Origin: Alphaproteobacteria bacterium
GTDB taxonomy: Bacteria > Pseudomonadota > Alphaproteobacteria > M2410
NCBI GenBank assembly: GCA_021774955.1
Contig: JAJFIN010000300.1
Location: 1-15,282, forward strand
Direction: 5' to 3'
DNA: 15,282 nt
Below the pieces are notes generated by a model. It was not told the origin of the DNA. It did not search any database and worked only from the letters and a program-made list of their open reading frames with translations. Positions 1 to 6,860 of this stretch are shown here, in pieces (within the stretch, counting starts at the first letter, position 1; the number at the start of each line of letters is the position of its first letter). The position numbers and the translations under genes are program-made.

Positions 1-886
1 ACAAAGCACGCTGTTCTTCAATCTCCTGATAGACCCCCATTATTTCCTGCGCACTTGATACCTGTTTCATAAGTGGATTGGTGGTAAATCCCTGCTGCTT
101 TAGAAAGCCCATCATTTTCATTTGTGTATCGGCGGGCAGGCCACTGATCTCACCCCACGCATAGGCAAAAAAGCGCAGTGGGCGCTCTGCTGTAATGCGC
201 GAGTCAAGTTGCCGCAACGAACCCGCAGCCGCATTTCGAGGGTTAGCAAAGGCTGGTTTGTCCTGTGCGATCTGGCGATCATTCAATGCAGAAAAATCTG
301 CGTGCGCCATATAGACTTCACCGCGAACCTCAAATACCTCCGGCACATCATTTTTGAGCTCCAATGGCACATCTTTGATCGTACGTAGGTTTGCCGTGAT
401 ATCCTCTCCGACTTGGCCATCGCCGCGCGTCGCCCCTTGTACAAACTTGCCATTCTCATACCTTAACGACGCAGACAACCCATCAATTTTTGGCTCTGCG
501 GTAAATGCCAAGTCTTCGCTTTCATCCAAATTGAGAAACCGTCTAATACGCGCCACAAACTCCACAATGTCGGTCTCATCGAAAGCATTATCCAACGACA
601 ACATCGGTCGTACATGCGTAACTTTTTCGAATTTCTCTGCAGGTGCCGACCCGACACGCAAAGAGGGGCTGTCAGGTCTTTGTAGATCCGCAAACCGGGC
701 TTCAATGGCGCTATTACGTGAACGCAATGCATCGTAGGCAGCATCGGAAATAGTAGGACTGTCTTCTTGGTGATAATGTTTGTCATGTTCGGAGATTGCG
801 ATAGACAAACGCTCAAGTTCTTGCACAGCTTGCTCGCGCGTTAAGGTTTCAACCGCAACCGAGCCAAACGATTTTTTCTTCGTCAA
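1..886 (-). CDS. ligA: NAD-dependent DNA ligase LigA, N-terminal part (runs off the window)
   Basis: Seals nicks in duplex DNA during replication and repair, using NAD+ to adenylate itself. The frame is open from 886 to the window edge and gives the first 295 residues, against a usual family length of about 670-720. Domain Ia is visible (HYHQEDSP...SDAAYDAL, about 37-54), followed by the adenylation domain. The catalytic lysine is K133 in the EPKIDGLSASL motif. Further family motifs are GATRGDG (151-157), EVRGEV (186-191) and NPRNAAAGSLRQLD (215-228). The OB-fold, zinc finger, HhH and BRCT regions lie outside the window. The start is TTG at 886-884, chosen because a GGAGG lies 7 nt upstream and no ATG is near this point in frame. 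The TTG overlaps the recN stop as TTGA, so the two are probably translationally coupled. Identification is very secure; the start is well supported. Confidence 0.96.
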   Translation of the reverse strand, partial: MTKKKSFGSVAVETLTREQAVQELERLSIAISEHDKHYHQEDSPTISDAAYDALRSRNSAIEARFADLQRPDSPSLRVGSAPAEKFEKVTHVRPMLSLDNAFDETDIVEFVARIRRFLNLDESEDLAFTAEPKIDGLSASLRYENGKFVQGATRGDGQVGEDITANLRTIKDVPLELKNDVPEVFEVRGEVYMAHADFSALNDRQIAQDKPAFANPRNAAAGSLRQLDSRITAERPLRFFAYAWGEISGLPADTQMKMMGFLKQQGFTTNPLMKQVSSAQEIMGVYQEIEEQRAL

Positions 887-2592
887 GGCTGAGCCTCCGG
901 ACTGATCAGCCGTTCAGCGGCAGCTCTTGCCTCTTCAGTCACTTCCGCGCCAGCCAGCATTCTTGCTACTTCTTCTTTGTGACCTTTTTCATCAAGGCAA
1001 TCAACGCGCGTCACAACCGACTTTCGCTTCTTCCCATCTGTCATCTCGGACTTTGAGATGCGCCAATGATTTTCAGCGCGTGCAGCAACTTGAGGTGAAT
1101 GCGTCACGACTAACACTTGGGCGCTTTTAGAAAGCCGTGCGAGCCGTTCGCCAACCGCATCGGCCACCGCCCCACCAACACCTTGGTCCACCTCATCAAA
1201 GATCAGTGTTCCAGCTTCGCCGCGGCGCGCAAGGGCAACTTTGAGCGCTAAAATGAAACGCGCTAATTCACCTCCGGATGCGATTTCAATCATCGGCGCC
1301 AGCGGGGTGCCGGGGTTGGTCGAAATGAGAAACTGTATCCGGTCAATACCATCGGCATTACCGTCAAGAACATCACCCTTCTCAACAGCACAATGGAACG
1401 TGGCTTTGTCGAGCTTCAGCGGTGACAACTCTTTGGCAATCGCTTTATTGAGCTTCACAGCAGCAGCTTTTCGGTCATCACTCAATTTATTTGCCGCCTC
1501 TGCATAGGCGATCTTTGCCGCTTCCAAAGCCTCTTCCAAACGGTCAAGTTGCATCTCACCCATTTCGGCCTGATCAAGTTTGTCTTCAAAACTTTTCATC
1601 AGCTCTTCGAGATGGTCAACGGTGACATTATGTTTTCGACCCGCCGCGCGAAGGGCAAACAACCGCTCTTCAGTATTCTCCAATTCATTTTGGTCGAACT
1701 CTAAAGACCTCAACGTATTCTCGATTACCGACTGGGCTTCATGTGCTTCGGAAATTGCACGGTCAACTTGTTCGATCGCTGGCAATAGAATTTCACTGGA
1801 TCGCTCAGCAGCATCTTCTAGTCGGCGAAGCGCACCACTCAAGCGCCGTACAATACCGCTGCCACCATCTAACTGCTTTGCCGCAGCATTGAGATCATCG
1901 ACAATCTTTTCTGCATTCATCATGAGCGTACGTTTTGTTGACAGCGCCTCTTCTTCCCCTGACTGAGGATCAAGATTTCTCAACTCTTCTAAAACGTGCC
2001 GGTAATAATCTGCTTGGGCGCTGGCGTCAGCGATACCCGCGCGTGCTTCTTCAAGAGCGTTGTTCGCTTCTCGTAGCACCTGATGGCAAGTGCGAACCTC
2101 GTTCACCGTCGTGTTCAACTGACCGTATGAATCGAGAAGCGCGCGGTGGGCTGTTGCGTTCAATAGCCCACGATCGTCGTGTTGCCCATGAACTTCAAGT
2201 AAAGCGTTTCCGACCAATCCCAGTAGCGCGACACTGACCGGCTGATCGTTGATATAGGCGCGCGCACGACCATCTACAGTTTGAACGCGTCGCAGGATAA
2301 AGGAAACGCGATCTTTAGATACCTCTTCGAGGAAACCAAGATCGTGATCCACTAGCAGTTTTACGGCCGGATGGTTTTGATTAACTTCAAATTCAGCTGA
2401 AACCGAACCGCGCTCTTGGCCAACCCTTACCAACCCTTTGTCTGCCCGACCGCCAATAGCAAGACCTAAAGCATCCAACAAGATCGATTTGCCAGCACCG
2501 GTTTCACCAGTAAGTACATTGAGGCCGGCCGCCAAATCCAAATTCAGCTGATCTATGAGGACAATATCGCGTATTGAAAGCGCCGTCAGCAT
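883..2592 (-). CDS. recN: DNA repair protein RecN (SMC-like ATPase)
   Basis: Cytoplasmic SMC-family ATPase acting in double-strand break repair and recombination. The 569 residues match the family length (about 550-570). The Walker A is GETGAGKS at 29-36 (K35). The ABC signature SGGE is at 439-442, the Walker B ends in FDEVDQG with D466 and E467, and the switch histidine is in VVTHS (H498). Between the two nucleotide-binding halves, about residues 150-380 are rich in E, A, L and K in heptad-like order, as expected of the coiled-coil arms. Start: ATG 2592-2590, where the sequence begins MLTALSIRDIVLIDQL, the typical RecN N terminus; the ribosome site is weak (GGGAAC-like). It lies 27 bp after bamD and overlaps ligA by 4 nt. 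In many bacteria recN is SOS-controlled, but I saw no LexA box in the short gap, so expression probably comes from the bamD promoter. Confidence 0.97.
   Translation of the reverse strand: MLTALSIRDIVLIDQLNLDLAAGLNVLTGETGAGKSILLDALGLAIGGRADKGLVRVGQERGSVSAEFEVNQNHPAVKLLVDHDLGFLEEVSKDRVSFILRRVQTVDGRARAYINDQPVSVALLGLVGNALLEVHGQHDDRGLLNATAHRALLDSYGQLNTTVNEVRTCHQVLREANNALEEARAGIADASAQADYYRHVLEELRNLDPQSGEEEALSTKRTLMMNAEKIVDDLNAAAKQLDGGSGIVRRLSGALRRLEDAAERSSEILLPAIEQVDRAISEAHEAQSVIENTLRSLEFDQNELENTEERLFALRAAGRKHNVTVDHLEELMKSFEDKLDQAEMGEMQLDRLEEALEAAKIAYAEAANKLSDDRKAAAVKLNKAIAKELSPLKLDKATFHCAVEKGDVLDGNADGIDRIQFLISTNPGTPLAPMIEIASGGELARFILALKVALARRGEAGTLIFDEVDQGVGGAVADAVGERLARLSKSAQVLVVTHSPQVAARAENHWRISKSEMTDGKKRKSVVTRVDCLDEKGHKEEVARMLAGAEVTEEARAAAERLISPEAQP
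894..898 (-). promoter_or_regulatory. Ribosome binding site of ligA inside the recN 3' end
   Basis: A GGAGG on the minus strand sits in the last codons of recN, 7 nt before the TTG that overlaps the recN stop. It decides the choice of the non-ATG ligA start and implies that ribosomes finishing recN can re-initiate on ligA. Confidence 0.7.
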
Positions 2593-2619
2593 TGCCCGTT
2601 CCCGTGGTCGTTTTTCGAC

Positions 2620-3453
2620 CTAAAAAAACTTGACCGTATTCCAGGCCCGGCTAATCCAAGATTTCTTATTCTCGACTGGTTCAAGATCCGCTTTGGTAAG
2701 CAGAACATAACTGTCATTGTACCAATCACTTCCGGGATAATTGTGCCCCAATACGGCCGCAGCTGTTTGTGCCTCATTGACGATGCCCATAGCAAGATAG
2801 GCTTCCGTCAGACGATGCAATGCTTCTGCTGCATGTGAGGTAGTTTGATACTTTTCGATCACGGTACGGAAGCGGTTGATAGCGGCGATGTAATTGTGGC
2901 GTTTCAAATAATAGCGACCCACAGTCATTTCTTTTCCGGCCAAATGATCGCGCGTCATATCAAGTTTGAGTCTGGCATCGCGTGAATATTCGCTGGTCGG
3001 AAACCGTCGCACCACATCTTGCAGAGCCTTATAGGCTTCTTCGGTCCGTTTTTGATCGCGACCAACATCGGTGATCTGCTCGTAATGGCTAATGGCGATT
3101 AGATAATAGGCATAAGCGACATCAGCGTTTCCGGGATGAAGGGCAATAAAACGCTCCGCCGCGTTCGTCGCATCGTCATATTTGTTGATCTCATAATAAG
3201 CGTAAGCCGACATCAGCATCGACCGGCGCGCCCATACTGAATAGGGATGTTGGCGTTCAACTTCGTCGAACAGTAAAGCTGATTTCAAATATCTTTTCTT
3301 GGCCAATTCGTCGACCGCTTGGTTGTAAATCGATTCAACCGGCCGCTCGACATATTGGAGCTCTTCCTTCTTATCCCCAGAACACGCCGTCAAAATCCCA
3401 GCAAACAAAAGAAAAAGCCCAGTTCTCACAACATCGGCAAAACGAAATTTCAT
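2620..3453 (-). CDS. bamD: Outer membrane assembly lipoprotein BamD
   Basis: Lipoprotein subunit of the BAM complex, which folds beta-barrel proteins into the outer membrane; it sits on the periplasmic face of that membrane. The 277 residues begin with a short basic and hydrophobic signal peptide ending in the lipobox LTAC, with lipidated Cys24. The mature part has TPR-like helical repeats, including HPYSVWARRSMLMSAYAYY (69-87), HPGNADVAYAYYLIA (106-120) and RFPTSEYSRDAR (150-161), all typical of BamD (older names ComL, YfiO). The frame is open 29 codons further upstream, but the start at 3453 is chosen because it puts the lipobox at the usual distance and has a GGTGG-like site upstream. It follows the lpxC terminator, so it should begin a separate transcript with recN and ligA. 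I found no convincing promoter in the 180 bp upstream. Confidence 0.95.
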   Translation of the reverse strand: MKFRFADVVRTGLFLLFAGILTACSGDKKEELQYVERPVESIYNQAVDELAKKRYLKSALLFDEVERQHPYSVWARRSMLMSAYAYYEINKYDDATNAAERFIALHPGNADVAYAYYLIAISHYEQITDVGRDQKRTEEAYKALQDVVRRFPTSEYSRDARLKLDMTRDHLAGKEMTVGRYYLKRHNYIAAINRFRTVIEKYQTTSHAAEALHRLTEAYLAMGIVNEAQTAAAVLGHNYPGSDWYNDSYVLLTKADLEPVENKKSWISRAWNTVKFF

Positions 3454-3635
3454 ACCCAACCACCAATTATTGTCACCAAAACCAGCATCACCTTCGTATA
3501 AATCACGAGCTAATGGACAGCATGGAGACCCAAGGATCACTCAAATTCTGCCCTTTTTACCGCATGTCCGCCGCCGTTTCCAGTAGGGACTTGAGGGGAC
3601 GTTTTTGAGGCAAACAACCATTTTCATCAAGTTAC

Positions 3636-3674
3636 AAAAATAAAAACCGCCGGCGACCCTAGGATCACCGGCGG
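3636..3674 (-). terminator. Strong intrinsic terminator downstream of lpxC
   Basis: On the minus strand, 3674 to 3647 form a near-perfect GC-rich hairpin. The outer seven pairs are CCGCCGG with CCGGCGG, extended inward by five pairs including two G-U wobbles, around a CUAG tetraloop. The run TTTTTATTTTT (3646-3636) follows at once. It lies 31 bp after the lpxC stop and separates lpxC from bamD. The T-run lies only on the minus-strand side, so it acts in the direction of these genes. Confidence 0.92.
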
Positions 3675-3705
3675 CTACGCAACTGGTACTCTACAAACTG
3701 TAATT

Positions 3706-4632
3706 CTAAGCGATAGCAAGCCTATCTGCCTGATCAGCAGAAATGCCGCGTCGATAGACCTGATCCGGGTCATCGATATAGGCCCACGCCTCCGGCTGGC
3801 TAAACAACGCCCGCAGAAGCTTATTATTCATTCCATGTCCAGATTTAACGCCGACAAATCGACCCTGTATTGGCGCACCCGCTAAATAAAGGTCTCCAAC
3901 CGCATCAAGTACTTTGTGTCGAACAAACTCATCTGAGTAGCGCAATCCATCCTCATTGAGTACTTCGTTACCATCAATAACGATTGAATTATCAAGCGAC
4001 GCGCCCTGCGCCAAACCCAGTGCACGAAGCTGTTCACCATCTCGCAAATAGCCAAATGTCCGCGCCCGACAAATATCCTGCCTGAACGCATCATGCGATA
4101 AGTCAACCACGTAACGCTGTTTGTCTATGACAGGACAATCAAAGTCGATCGCGAGCTCTGCTGTAAAATGTCGGTCTGGTACAAACTCAGCTCGTTTGTC
4201 GCCTTCGGCAACGGCTACCGTTTCGAGTATGCGAATGATTTTTCGTGGTTGCCCAACCGTTGAAACTCCAGCGCAATCAACAAGGAAGACAAAAGGCGCG
4301 GCGCTTCCATCCATAACAGGAACTTCGGGGCCATCGATTTCGACAACAACGTTATCAATCCGGCATCCAGCAAAAGCAGCCATTATATGTTCAACAGTAG
4401 ATACAGATATTCCATGTTCATTGGAGATGGTGGTCCCCAGCATGGTATCTCCAACATGATCATAACGCGCCAAGATGGTTCCGATATCTGGATCGACATC
4501 TGAGCGCCTGAAAACAATGCCGGTATCAGCTTCAGCGGGTTTCAAGGTCAATCGAACTTTGCTCCCGCTGTGAAGACCAACACCGGTGCAATTGATACGA
4601 TTACGAATTGTTGTTTGAAGAGAAACTGCCAA
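3706..4632 (-). CDS. lpxC: UDP-3-O-acyl-N-acetylglucosamine deacetylase LpxC
   Basis: Zinc hydrolase that removes the N-acetyl group from UDP-3-O-acyl-GlcNAc, the committed step of lipid A synthesis in the cytoplasm. The 308 residues match the family (about 300-310). Zinc ligands are visible as H82 in STVEHIMAAF and as H239 and D243 in RHKVLDAVGDL. E81 is the likely general base and H266 (SGHGMNN) the conserved acid histidine. The N terminus has TGVGLHSG (16-23), a family hallmark. The start is TTG at 4632-4630. An in-frame TGA two codons upstream rules out a longer form, AGGG lies 7 nt before the TTG, and the conserved sequence begins a few residues in. It sits 360 bp after ftsZ behind a probable terminator, with a candidate promoter of its own, and ends 31 bp before a strong terminator. 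It may thus be monocistronic. Confidence 0.97.
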   Translation of the reverse strand: MAVSLQTTIRNRINCTGVGLHSGSKVRLTLKPAEADTGIVFRRSDVDPDIGTILARYDHVGDTMLGTTISNEHGISVSTVEHIMAAFAGCRIDNVVVEIDGPEVPVMDGSAAPFVFLVDCAGVSTVGQPRKIIRILETVAVAEGDKRAEFVPDRHFTAELAIDFDCPVIDKQRYVVDLSHDAFRQDICRARTFGYLRDGEQLRALGLAQGASLDNSIVIDGNEVLNEDGLRYSDEFVRHKVLDAVGDLYLAGAPIQGRFVGVKSGHGMNNKLLRALFSQPEAWAYIDDPDQVYRRGISADQADRLAIA

Positions 4633-4639
4633 ATCTCAG

Positions 4640-4643
4640 CCCT
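4640..4643 (-). promoter_or_regulatory. Ribosome binding site fixing the TTG start of lpxC
   Basis: AGGG on the minus strand stands 7 nt upstream of the TTG at 4632. Together with the in-frame TGA between them it decides the start. The site is short and paired with a TTG codon, which suggests modest translation. Confidence 0.6.
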
Positions 4644-4692
4644 ATTGTTTCGTGTTTTGCTGAAGGTAAAATCAGTTCAACACAATGCCCCA

Positions 4693-4711
4693 TTCATGAC
4701 GAAACCATGAA
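4693..4711. repeat. Inverted repeat in the lpxC leader
   Basis: TTCATG and CATGAA are perfect inverted copies separated by 7 nt. They lie just downstream of a TATAGT -10-like box on the minus strand, so the repeat would cover the transcription start if that box is used. It could be an operator or a leader hairpin; a six-base arm can also arise by chance. Confidence 0.35.
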
Positions 4712-4831
4712 CCCCACTATACGCAAGCCGCGAGACACCACATCGTCTACACGGCTTTTACTCGAAGATTGCCACCCTTGACCGGGGCGACGCAGAACAA
4801 TGAAAGGGTCCCACACCCATGCTCAGTGGTT

Positions 4832-4860
4832 GATATACCGGTCCTTGGTTTTGGGCTCAA
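4832..4860 (-). promoter_or_regulatory. Candidate sigma70-type promoter for lpxC
   Basis: On the minus strand TTGAGC (4860-4855) and TATATC (4837-4832) are separated by exactly 17 nt, each matching the consensus at four of six positions. The pair lies after the probable ftsZ terminator and about 200 nt before the lpxC start, where a promoter for lpxC is needed. Found by eye only. A TATAGT at 4721-4716 is an alternative -10 but lacks a good -35. Confidence 0.4.
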
Positions 4861-4892
4861 ATAACCTTTTTTTTCGTATTATTTCATCGACG

Positions 4893-4926
4893 TAAATAAG
4901 GGAGCATAAGTTGCAATGCTCCCCTT
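4893..4926 (-). terminator. Probable intrinsic terminator of ftsZ
   Basis: On the minus strand an 8-bp stem pairs GGGAGCAT (4923-4916) with ATGCTCCC (4907-4900) around an 8-nt loop, and TTATTTA follows. The stem is good but the T-run is broken, so termination may be partial. It lies about 70 nt after the ftsZ stop. Confidence 0.55.
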
Positions 4927-4940
4927 CACACCGTTAACCA

Positions 4941-4984
4941 ACGGAAAATTACGCTGAAATCATACAAAAATTACGGAAAATCAT
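4941..4984. repeat. Imperfect 22-bp tandem repeat just after ftsZ
   Basis: The nine-base word AAAATTACG occurs at 4945-4953 and 4967-4975, and each copy is followed after 3-4 nt by AATCAT. ACGGAAAAT also occurs twice, at 4941-4949 and 4973-4981. The second unit is one base shorter than the first. The repeat lies between the ftsZ stop and its probable terminator, so it would be transcribed in the ftsZ 3' end. Confidence 0.5.
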
Positions 4985-4992
4985 CGTCCCAT

Positions 4993-6729
4993 CTAAGGTC
5001 TACGCAGGAATGCTGGGATTTCGAGCTGTTCTTCCACAATTGATGATTGTAGAAGCTGCTCTTTAGGGTCCACCCTCACTTTTGGCGCATCAGGCATACC
5101 AGTTTCAGGTCGTTGTGATTGACCAACTTGCTGCGGCGCCCGTCGCGGGGCCACGTTGCGCGGCGCAGCCGACGTTTTGAGTGGCAAGACAGGTGGCTCC
5201 TCAGCATCGGCGTCTTCTTCAGACATGCCTGCAAATAAACGTGAACTCGTGCCCTTCATCCTGTCAAGAAGACTGGTGCGTCGACGGGGTTGTTGATCGA
5301 CAGAAGCCGCTCTTTCGACCGGTTGAGTGAGCGTGACATCTGCGCCACGATCAACTTGTTGCGTATCGGGATGGGCAGGAGTGGGCTCCATATTAGCTGC
5401 TTGTGTCGGTACGCCATGGACTTCTGCCGGTTCGGTAAAACTGCGCTCCTTGGAGCTGGCAAATTCCGATGCACGCTTAATTAAGTCAGCCGCCGGTGAA
5501 TGCACAACATCGGCTTCCATAATAGTTTCAGCGGGTGGCTGTTCCAATTCTGGCTGTTGTATCCGCGATTGCGCTGGCACTTGTGCTTCTATACCTGCTG
5601 GTTCAGCACTTGGCGCTTCTGCCATATTGGTAGCAACAGGCGTTGGTGCGGTAGTCGACGCTGCCGTCCCGACAACAGGTCCGGTCCGCCATGCTGCTTT
5701 TTCCGGACGTTTCAAGAACGCAACATTTGCACTAGGAGTTTCTTCAGGTGCTAATTCATCTTCCTCAGATGCAATTCCCGTCGCGACGACTGATACGCGC
5801 ATTAAACCTTCCAGAGCTTCGTCAAATGTTGATCCGACAATTATATTCGCCTCCGGATCAACTTCAGATCGAATTCGATTGGCCGCTTCATCAACTTCAA
5901 ACAACGTGAGATCCAAACCACCTGTGATATTGATGAGAACACCTTTGGCACCCTGCATCGAAACATCATCGAGAAGCGGATTTGAAATGGCTGATTCCGC
6001 AGCTCCAACAGCGCGGTCCTCGCCACTGGCTTCGCCCGTTCCCATCATCGCTTTGCCCATTTCGTTCATGACCGTTCGAACATCAGCAAAATCCAAATTG
6101 ATAAGTCCTGGCATCACCATCAAATCGGTAATACCGCGCACACCGCTGTGGAGCACCTCGTCGGCCATAGCGAAGGCGTCTGCAAATGTGGTTTTATCAT
6201 TAGCAATACGAAACAGATTTTGGTTCGGGATAATGATGAGGGTATCCACATATTGTTGAAGTTCGTGAATACCATTTTCAGCTATCCGCAAACGACGTGA
6301 GCCTTCGAACTGGAACGGCTTTGTCACAACGCCAACCGTCAGAATACCTTGTTCACGCGCAGCCTGAGCAATAACAGGCGCCGCGCCGGTGCCAGTTCCG
6401 CCCCCCATACCTGCAGTGATGAAGCACATGTGGGTGTTGGCCAGATTGTCGATTATTTCAGGTAAAGATTCTTCAGCCGCCGCCCGTCCAATTTCCGGTC
6501 GCGATCCAGCACCAAGACCCTCAGTGATCGCCATGCCCATCTGAATCTTCCGAGGTGCATGTGAATGACTTAGCGCCTGAGCATCCGTGTTTGCCGCAAC
6601 GAACTCAGCACCTTGCAAGTCGGAGCCAATCATATTGTTCACAGCATTGCCGCCAGCACCGCCAACACCAAATACGGTTATGCGTGGCTTAAGTTCAGTT
6701 GTCTCCGGCAGCCGAAGATTAATGCTCAT
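4993..6729 (-). CDS. ftsZ: Cell division protein FtsZ with long C-terminal linker
   Basis: Tubulin-like GTPase that polymerises into the Z ring and recruits the divisome. The GTPase core (about 12-320) shows GVGGAGGNAVNNMI (21-34), the tubulin signature GGGTGTG (109-115), GSRRLRIAENGI (143-154) and the T7 loop NLDFADV (211-217) with the catalytic aspartates. After about residue 320 comes a linker of some 245 residues rich in P, A, E, Q and T, with no visible fold. It ends in a conserved tail, EIPAFLRRP (570-578), which binds FtsA and other partners. The total of 578 residues is long next to E. coli (383) but normal for Hyphomicrobiales. Start: ATG 6729 with GGAGG 6 nt upstream. It follows ftsA after a 120-bp gap containing TTAAC half-sites and repeats, and a probable terminator lies downstream. 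It may therefore have its own promoter besides read-through from ftsA. Confidence 0.98.
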   Translation of the reverse strand: MSINLRLPETTELKPRITVFGVGGAGGNAVNNMIGSDLQGAEFVAANTDAQALSHSHAPRKIQMGMAITEGLGAGSRPEIGRAAAEESLPEIIDNLANTHMCFITAGMGGGTGTGAAPVIAQAAREQGILTVGVVTKPFQFEGSRRLRIAENGIHELQQYVDTLIIIPNQNLFRIANDKTTFADAFAMADEVLHSGVRGITDLMVMPGLINLDFADVRTVMNEMGKAMMGTGEASGEDRAVGAAESAISNPLLDDVSMQGAKGVLINITGGLDLTLFEVDEAANRIRSEVDPEANIIVGSTFDEALEGLMRVSVVATGIASEEDELAPEETPSANVAFLKRPEKAAWRTGPVVGTAASTTAPTPVATNMAEAPSAEPAGIEAQVPAQSRIQQPELEQPPAETIMEADVVHSPAADLIKRASEFASSKERSFTEPAEVHGVPTQAANMEPTPAHPDTQQVDRGADVTLTQPVERAASVDQQPRRRTSLLDRMKGTSSRLFAGMSEEDADAEEPPVLPLKTSAAPRNVAPRRAPQQVGQSQRPETGMPDAPKVRVDPKEQLLQSSIVEEQLEIPAFLRRP

Positions 6730-6777
6730 ACTATGCCTCCAATTATCACAAACACCCAGACAGGAACGATCCGCGGC

Positions 6778-6816
6778 GTCGAATCACCCGAATATATTCT
6801 TGTCCATTGTCGAATC
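6778..6816. repeat. Direct repeat GTCGAATC flanking a palindrome upstream of ftsZ
   Basis: GTCGAATC occurs at 6778-6785 and 6809-6816, 31 bp apart (about three helical turns). The perfect palindrome GAATATATTC (6790-6799) lies between the copies. All are in the ftsA-ftsZ gap, 50-90 bp before the ftsZ start. They could bind a regulator. No function is shown by sequence alone. Confidence 0.35.
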
Positions 6817-6823
6817 CTATTAG

Positions 6824-6860
6824 TTAACAAACATTAACCAACATAAATTTTATCTTAACC
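6824..6860. promoter_or_regulatory. Cluster of TTAAC half-sites upstream of ftsZ (possible CtrA sites)
   Basis: On the plus strand TTAAC begins at 6824, TTAACC at 6834 and TTAACC again at 6855, giving steps of 10 and 21 bp, close to one and two helical turns. CtrA, the alphaproteobacterial cell-cycle regulator, is known to bind TTAA-N7-TTAA(C) and to control ftsZ in Caulobacter. The closest pair here is TTAA-N6-TTAACC, one base short of that consensus, so this is an inference. The last copy overlaps the end of ftsA. Confidence 0.4.

Larger units (their letters stand above)
4633..4992. other. 360-bp ftsZ-lpxC intergenic region without a gene
   Basis: I see no coding frame with recognisable content here. 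Reading in the direction of transcription from the ftsZ stop, it holds an imperfect 22-bp tandem repeat (4941-4984) and a small palindromic stem, CCGTT-AACC-AACGG (4931-4944). These are followed by a probable terminator (4893-4926), a sigma70-like candidate promoter (4832-4860), a second -10-like TATAGT (4721-4716), an inverted repeat TTCATG-7-CATGAA (4693-4711) and the lpxC leader. A small RNA cannot be excluded. Confidence 0.7.

Noticed and set aside
122..737. Plus-strand frames antisense to ligA (122-388, 354-737)
   Set aside because: The opposite strand encodes uninterrupted LigA with all its catalytic motifs. These frames show no family features.
463..816. A 117-codon minus-strand frame overlapping the ligA region
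   Set aside because: It is in a different frame from the clear LigA sequence, which reads without interruption from 886 to the window edge.
3454..3540. A 29-codon N-terminal extension of bamD
   Set aside because: The frame is open, but the extension would bury the lipoprotein signal peptide. The start at 3453 puts the LTAC lipobox at the normal distance.
5327..6259. A 310-codon open frame on the plus strand antisense to ftsZ
   Set aside because: It lies wholly inside ftsZ, its translation is serine- and alanine-rich with no recognisable motif, and it has no clear ribosome site. It is a by-product of the ftsZ codon pattern.
6730..6765. GATAAT box near 6745 as an ftsZ -10 element
   Set aside because: A start from this box would fall on the GGAGG of ftsZ, leaving no leader for ribosome binding, and no -35 fits.
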